From a virus: a stretch of 64,000 bases of DNA. A model generated the notes under the pieces. That model saw nothing but the letters and a program-made list of their open reading frames with translations, was not told where the DNA came from and searched no databases. The stretch's first letter is position 1. Each line of letters starts with the position of its first letter. Made by a program: the position numbers and the translations under genes. Below are positions 60,121 to 64,000 of the stretch, piece by piece. The stretch covers positions 1 to 64,000 of the IMG/VR virus record IMGVR_UViG_3300037054_000044. One strand, given 5' to 3'.

Positions 60121-61886
60121 TTCTTTCGCCTCGCTTTCATCGTGTTGATGGCTACGCTTGCTTGTCCTGCAGTAATGCCCGTTTCCAAGTGGCACGTTGG
60201 ACACATCTTAGCAGACTGCTGACCGGGACACAAGCACTTTAGCAATGGACGGTTCCTGCTCAGTGACCTTAGTAGTTTCTTAGCAGGCTCACTGGCAGGG
60301 TACGTATGCCACTCTGCTTCGCGTGTAACCAGCTTCATTCGGTCGGGACGGCACCGCTGCATCACTTCATCTGCCGAGGCAAACGCCTCTTGAAGTGAGT
60401 TGTAGATGCCTAGTTGCTTGTCCACGTTCACTGCTGAGATTGATAGAACGTATTCGCCTAGCTCATTCTCAGCAATTGCCAAGCGTTCGTGCTTATGAGC
60501 GTAGAACATACCTTTGAGTTCCTGCTTCTCGGGGATTTGCAGAGTATAGCCCCCTGCGCTATCTGCCATCCATGCTAACTTGGAGAATTCTAAGACTTCT
60601 TCTCCGTAGGGCTTGGCAAACAAATCTACACTCTCTACGTATGCGTTTATTTTGGAGATATCAGTGAGTTGTGTGAAATCTATGCCGGGGAACTTTTCCT
60701 GCATAGCTTCCAACTTCTCTGCTGCATCAGTGAGTGATCCTCCTTGTAGATTTAACTCAGGACTCATCCCTAACAGCGATGGCAAAGTTACTAAACTGCA
60801 GCGTTTGTAGTTGTCCACCACGTCAATCACGGAGCAGTCCGTTTTGCCGTCCATAATACGTGTTCCACGTCCAACCATCTGCGTGTACAAAGAACCACTT
60901 TTAGTAGGCCGCGCAAGTACGATGCAAGCCACAGAAGGACTATCGAACCCTTCAGTGAGCAGCGCACAGTTGCACAGCACCTGTACCTTTCCAGATTCAA
61001 ACCAGTTCAACTTATCAGCGCGTTGGGGATCGTCCCCGTAGATGGGCTGCGCCATCACTCCGTTGCGTAGAAACATCTCCGCAAGGTCTTTGCCGTGCTG
61101 CACGTCCACAGTAAAGCACAGAGTCGGTCTGTTATTGGTATTCTCCTTCCATGCCTTGACTACCTGTAGATTACGTTCCGGTGTATTAACAGCCTCTGAA
61201 AGCTGCTCCGTGGCAAAGTCACCGGCAACAGTCTTTACTGCATCGAGGTTAGTCTGCGTGCCTACCCTAAAGCCTTTCAGTGGGCACAGGAAGCCTTCTT
61301 TTATGCCGCGCCGGATTGGGAAGCTGTAGACGATTTTGCTGAACACACTTTTCAGCGTCAGCAGATCGTCGTCGTCTAGTGTGTTGATTTGCTTTCCGCG
61401 TGCTTTGTTGCGCCTGCGCGGTGTGGCGGTGAACCCAACCAGCAATTTATCGCTAGCTGGCAGGAGAACACCTGAGTCCTCAAGAATGTTGAGGTAGCTC
61501 CCGCCTAAAACGTGGTGGCACTCATCTATTACGATTGTGCCGATGTCGTCCCAGAAGTGCTCTAAACGCTTGGAACCTGCGCGACCTACCGAGGCGTTGC
61601 ACGCGACTATTACGTCGCAGTCGGCCTCGGCATGGTGCCCTGCTTTCTCAAGTCCTACTTTGAGCGTGGGGTTCCAGTGTTGAATCTTGTCTACCGCTTG
61701 ATCCAGCAACTCACTGCGATGAGCAATGACCAGCATCTTCCCCTTGTTCAATCGCGCAGGAAGGTTGCTGAATACCACGGTCTTGCCCAGCCCTGTTGCC
61801 ATAACCACTAATTGATGGCGTACGCCTGCTTGCATGTTCTCTACGATAGCATCCAAACAGTCTTCTTGATATTTTCGTAGCTGCAC
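60117..61886 (-). CDS. SF2 DEAD/DEAH-type helicase
   Basis: 589 residues: QLRKYQEDCLDAI, Walker A VMATGLGKTVVF, DECHHV, GFTATPRR, then domain 2 YGDDPQRADKLNWFESG, NCALLTEGFDSP and QMVGRGTRIMDG. A C-terminal Cys cluster (CLCPGQQSAKMCPTCHLE) may bind zinc. It could be a replication or recombination helicase. Its N-terminus has a second, broken relative just upstream. Confidence 0.9.
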   Translation of the reverse strand: MQLRKYQEDCLDAIVENMQAGVRHQLVVMATGLGKTVVFSNLPARLNKGKMLVIAHRSELLDQAVDKIQHWNPTLKVGLEKAGHHAEADCDVIVACNASVGRAGSKRLEHFWDDIGTIVIDECHHVLGGSYLNILEDSGVLLPASDKLLVGFTATPRRRNKARGKQINTLDDDDLLTLKSVFSKIVYSFPIRRGIKEGFLCPLKGFRVGTQTNLDAVKTVAGDFATEQLSEAVNTPERNLQVVKAWKENTNNRPTLCFTVDVQHGKDLAEMFLRNGVMAQPIYGDDPQRADKLNWFESGKVQVLCNCALLTEGFDSPSVACIVLARPTKSGSLYTQMVGRGTRIMDGKTDCSVIDVVDNYKRCSLVTLPSLLGMSPELNLQGGSLTDAAEKLEAMQEKFPGIDFTQLTDISKINAYVESVDLFAKPYGEEVLEFSKLAWMADSAGGYTLQIPEKQELKGMFYAHKHERLAIAENELGEYVLSISAVNVDKQLGIYNSLQEAFASADEVMQRCRPDRMKLVTREAEWHTYPASEPAKKLLRSLSRNRPLLKCLCPGQQSAKMCPTCHLETGITAGQASVAINTMKARRKK

Positions 61887-61899
61887 AGGCGTCCTCCTT

Positions 61900-62436
61900 T
61901 CAGTTTGTTCTCATTTTGTTTAGCAGTTTTCCTATTTCCACAAACTGCTCGTATGTAAAGCGGTTTCCTCGGGTAAGGTTGCACACCGTGCAGCACACTA
62001 CACAATTCTCCGTGGAGTATCCCTTGGAATTGTCTTTGCGGTCTAGGTTGTAGTTGCCGCGTTTTCTTGTCCCTATGTTATGCTGCGCCCATGTTACAGT
62101 GGCGTTGCAGTAGTGACATGTTGATACCTTGGTGTATTCCAAGAACTGCTTGAAAGTTAGGGCACATGCATGTCCTTGTGTCGCGGACGACTTCCTCAGT
62201 TTGTGGTACAAGGATGCGTACGGCACTCCGCGTACTGCCTCCAAATTTAAACACTTGCAACTTCTTACAGGTTTGGTTTTGTTCCGCAGGCTATTTGCTC
62301 TTACTCCCTTATAATTACCGCAGTCACATAAGCATAACCACCATCTCCCTGCCCCTAAAGACTGTAACTCTGCGGTTACTAGTAGCCTGCCGAAACGTTC
62401 GCCCAGCAAGTCATTTCCTTTACGGCCAACTTTCAT
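61900..62436 (-). CDS. HNH-type homing endonuclease in helicase gene
   Basis: N-terminal GERFGRLLV and CLCDCGNYKG...SCKCLN zinc knuckles, then CHYCNATV, YNLDRKDNSKGYSTENC and CCTVCNLTRGN. Same family as 4142-4726. ATG 62436 overlaps the stop of a 40-residue helicase stub, and the gene ends 13 nt before the full helicase start. Confidence 0.8.
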   Translation of the reverse strand: MKVGRKGNDLLGERFGRLLVTAELQSLGAGRWWLCLCDCGNYKGVRANSLRNKTKPVRSCKCLNLEAVRGVPYASLYHKLRKSSATQGHACALTFKQFLEYTKVSTCHYCNATVTWAQHNIGTRKRGNYNLDRKDNSKGYSTENCVVCCTVCNLTRGNRFTYEQFVEIGKLLNKMRTN

Positions 62437-62555
62437 AGTTTCGCCTTGCCAATTCCCGTGGCGGCTACGACGAGTTGCTGGTAGCAACCTGCCAAGTATT
62501 CGTTGCGGATTGATTCCAAGCATTCTACTTGGCGTGGGCGTAGCGATAGAGCCAT
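62433..62555 (-). pseudogene. N-terminal helicase stub ending at Walker A
   Basis: AAAGGAGG precedes the ATG. The 40-residue product has LRPRQVECLESIRNEYLAG and QLVVAATGIGKAKL, then a stop. It parallels the start of the full helicase downstream (QLVVMATGLGKT) and breaks exactly at the Walker A Lys/Thr. It is best explained as a homing endonuclease insertion into a helicase gene. Confidence 0.75.
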
Positions 62556-62567
62556 GGTAACCTCCTT

Positions 62568-63038
62568 TCAGTTTTTAATCCACCCAACACCTTTGCATTG
62601 TGGGCATTGCTTTCCTGTTACTTTTTCTGGGCGCTCCCAGACTCCTTCAGTCTCATCACTTTCCCACTCTTGATAATCGGAAAACTCTAAAGGTGTCCTT
62701 GGAGGGAACCCTTTAACCCAGCCCTTTACTGGTTTGAAGTTTGGGTCTGTGTTGTCGTACTCTTTTGGGTATGCAGGGGTGTACTCTTTGGTTATAGGCG
62801 AAACTGTTTCGCCTCTGCTGTGATTACCTCCATCGAGCATATACTGCACTGCACGTATAGAGCGTCCTAAATGTTTTTCACAAAACTCAGTTTTGGTTTT
62901 GCATCCTCGTATTGTTTCTTGTGGTTGAAGTTTTTCAAACTCTTTCCACAGGTTTTTGATGTCTGTTTTGTGTGCTGCAAGTTTAGCGAACGCTGCTACC
63001 ACTTTCTCTGCTAAGGCTTCTCTTTTTTTCTGGTCCAC
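62568..63038 (-). CDS. Hypothetical protein with C-terminal zinc knuckle (156 aa)
   Basis: GTG 63038 within the end of the Mom-like gene, with CGAGG upstream. Helical N-terminus (KREALAEKVVAAFAKLAAHK), LGRSIRAVQYML like a DNA-binding helix, and a final CPQCKGVGWI. Not recognised. Confidence 0.55.
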   Translation of the reverse strand: MDQKKREALAEKVVAAFAKLAAHKTDIKNLWKEFEKLQPQETIRGCKTKTEFCEKHLGRSIRAVQYMLDGGNHSRGETVSPITKEYTPAYPKEYDNTDPNFKPVKGWVKGFPPRTPLEFSDYQEWESDETEGVWERPEKVTGKQCPQCKGVGWIKN

Positions 63039-63891
63039 CTTCACCTCGTGGTATCTCGTAGTACTCCATACCCTCGAACAAATCTTTAATATGGAGAATT
63101 TTTCCTTCTTCCTTTTCAAGTGTAGCTGCTCCGCTGGCAATAGCCGCTCGCAATCTAACTGACAAAGAAGTTAAATACTCAGGAGTTTTAATAACGTACA
63201 CCAATCGCCCCGTTGCTCGTTCTGTCCAGCATATAGCCCTAGGTTTTTCAAGGGAGACTGCTGTTTTCCAATCATGCAGTACTTTAGGGTCTAATTCACT
63301 TTCAGAGCGTACTCGGAAGTTTTGGTACTGATCCAAGTTGCGTATAGGAAGACGCCTGCCCTTCTTAAAAGTTTTACCATCTACGGTGAAGTCTTTTTGC
63401 ATGATAGCGGCTCTAGTGCTTCCAGCCTCTTTGACCAGATGAAAACCGCTAGCACAGTAGATTAGCCCTGTATGTTTACCGTCTGGGTGCTCAGGTCGTT
63501 TTTGATTGGGGTCAGCATAGGATATTACTCTTTCTACTCCCAAAGTAGCTAGTTTTTGAAGCATTCTCCCTAAGAGGAAACTTTCGCTGTTCTTTGGTAA
63601 CTCATCCAGTAGCACTAGCCGTCGCAACTCAACTGCAATAACACCCGGACGAGTCTCTTGTTTGGAAGCAGAGTATTCTCCGTATTTTCTTTCTGTTTGA
63701 GTCTGTCCGGGCATTCCAAAAATGGCTGCTCCCACTTGTTTTTGAAAGTCATCTTTTAGAACCACCTCAAAAGACATGAAAGGCGTTATGCCTTTTACAG
63801 AGTGGGAGTAATGGTGCTCCTCTACAAACTTCCTGATGTCTCCCATGGAAGTGCAAGGGCGTATCCATAGGTTTTCTAGTTCAACAGTCAC
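62983..63891 (-). CDS. Mom-like DNA modification protein
   Basis: Residues 1-170 match the GNAT-like Mom fold: EEHHYSHSVKGITPFMSFEV, GAAIFGMPGQT, AVELRRLVLLDELPKNSESF, ISYADPNQK, HTGLIYCASGFHLVKE. Phage Mu Mom modifies adenine in DNA and protects it from restriction. The C-terminal 130 residues are extra. It is the first coding gene of the - strand block here. Assignment is by motif pattern; other GNAT functions are possible. Confidence 0.65.
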   Translation of the reverse strand: MTVELENLWIRPCTSMGDIRKFVEEHHYSHSVKGITPFMSFEVVLKDDFQKQVGAAIFGMPGQTQTERKYGEYSASKQETRPGVIAVELRRLVLLDELPKNSESFLLGRMLQKLATLGVERVISYADPNQKRPEHPDGKHTGLIYCASGFHLVKEAGSTRAAIMQKDFTVDGKTFKKGRRLPIRNLDQYQNFRVRSESELDPKVLHDWKTAVSLEKPRAICWTERATGRLVYVIKTPEYLTSLSVRLRAAIASGAATLEKEEGKILHIKDLFEGMEYYEIPRGEGGPEKKRSLSRESGSSVR

Positions 63892-63911
63892 GTTTTTCCT
63901 TTCTTTGAAAA

Positions 63912-63983
63912 TGGAGCGGGGTGGTCGGTTCGATACGCCATCTCCTGACGGGTAGTCAGGTGTCCTGCTTAGACGAACCCCGC
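63912..63983 (-). tRNA. tRNA-Gly-like element, imperfect T stem
   Basis: The 72 nt with encoded CCA: acceptor GCGGGGT/ACCCCGC, discriminator T as in bacterial tRNA-Gly, D arm GTC/GAC, and a perfect anticodon stem CCTGA/TCAGG with loop CTACCCG. U33 gives anticodon ACC, rare for Gly in bacteria. The T stem keeps only two pairs although the loop holds TCGA. Probably a degenerate or non-standard tRNA. Confidence 0.45.
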
Positions 63984-63989
63984 ATATTG

Positions 63990-63995
63990 ATTATA
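63990..63995 (-). promoter_or_regulatory. Consensus -10 box upstream of tRNA-like element
   Basis: TATAAT on the - strand, 6 nt before the tRNA-like 5' end. The -35 would lie outside the window. It may start the whole - strand block. Confidence 0.45.
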
Positions 63996-64000
63996 CAGCC

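Noticed and set aside
63912-63983. tRNA on the + strand at the window end
   Set aside because: Read on + there is no U33, no T-loop and no CCA; the - strand reading is better.
1-64000. CRISPR array or insertion sequence
   Set aside because: No regularly spaced repeats and no transposase-like ORF or terminal inverted repeats were seen; the mobile elements present are HEGs and group I introns.

Overview
The window reads as part of the genome of a large, lytic-looking tailed dsDNA phage. Genes are dense and overlap heavily. A virion and morphogenesis block on the + strand (about 1-46.7 kb) converges, at a strong terminator near 46.74-46.78 kb, on a replication and host-takeover block on the - strand (about 46.8-64 kb). 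No integrase, partition or repressor gene is visible. Terminase and portal are not in this window. An adaptor-like protein, a roughly 1,710-residue nozzle-like protein and two very large low-complexity proteins that look like ejected internal proteins suggest a podovirus-type tail. That placement is inference. The host is not identified; the anti-defence genes and bacterial-type promoters and ribosome sites only indicate a bacterium.

+ strand layout: end of a capsid-like gene split by a tiny group I intron; a GroES-like co-chaperonin; unknown genes; adaptor-like protein; fibres; a 9-kb glycan cassette (two GT31-like and three GT2-like domains, GT11 and GT10 fucosyltransferases, GDP-mannose 4,6-dehydratase, GDP-fucose synthase-like reductase, and a DegT-family enzyme in which histidine replaces the PLP lysine); a DUF3494 ice-binding-like adhesin; the intron-split nozzle-like gene; internal virion proteins; fibre; holin-like proteins; an A1/metallophosphoesterase-like protein; dNMP kinase; exported serine protease; spanin-like protein.

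- strand layout (read from 64 kb leftwards): a -10 box and a tRNA-Gly-like element, Mom-like DNA modification protein, SF2 helicase, primase-helicase, truncated RNA ligase, RecA, HD hydrolase, small membrane proteins, GH24 lysozyme, RlpA-like protein, nucleoside deoxyribosyltransferase-like protein, ClpB-D2-like AAA+ ATPase and an Acb2-like cyclic-nucleotide sponge.

The outstanding feature is homing DNA. At least 16 homing endonuclease (HEG) genes (three GIY-YIG, four endonuclease VII-like, the rest HNH-type) fill about 8.8 kb, and two ORF-less group I introns (160 and 203 nt) sit beside two of them. Seven HEGs, of different nuclease families, are preceded by the same RNA architecture: two hairpins, then a Shine-Dalgarno site, with the start codon 75-85 nt from the first stem, although the stem sequences differ. 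Most other HEGs overlap the stop of the gene upstream. Fifteen of 16 end within 25 nt of, or inside, the start of the next gene. Two HEGs follow stubs of broken conserved genes (SF2 helicase cut at Walker A; RNA ligase cut after its N-terminal domain). The structured leader shared by unrelated nucleases is the best candidate for an undescribed system here.
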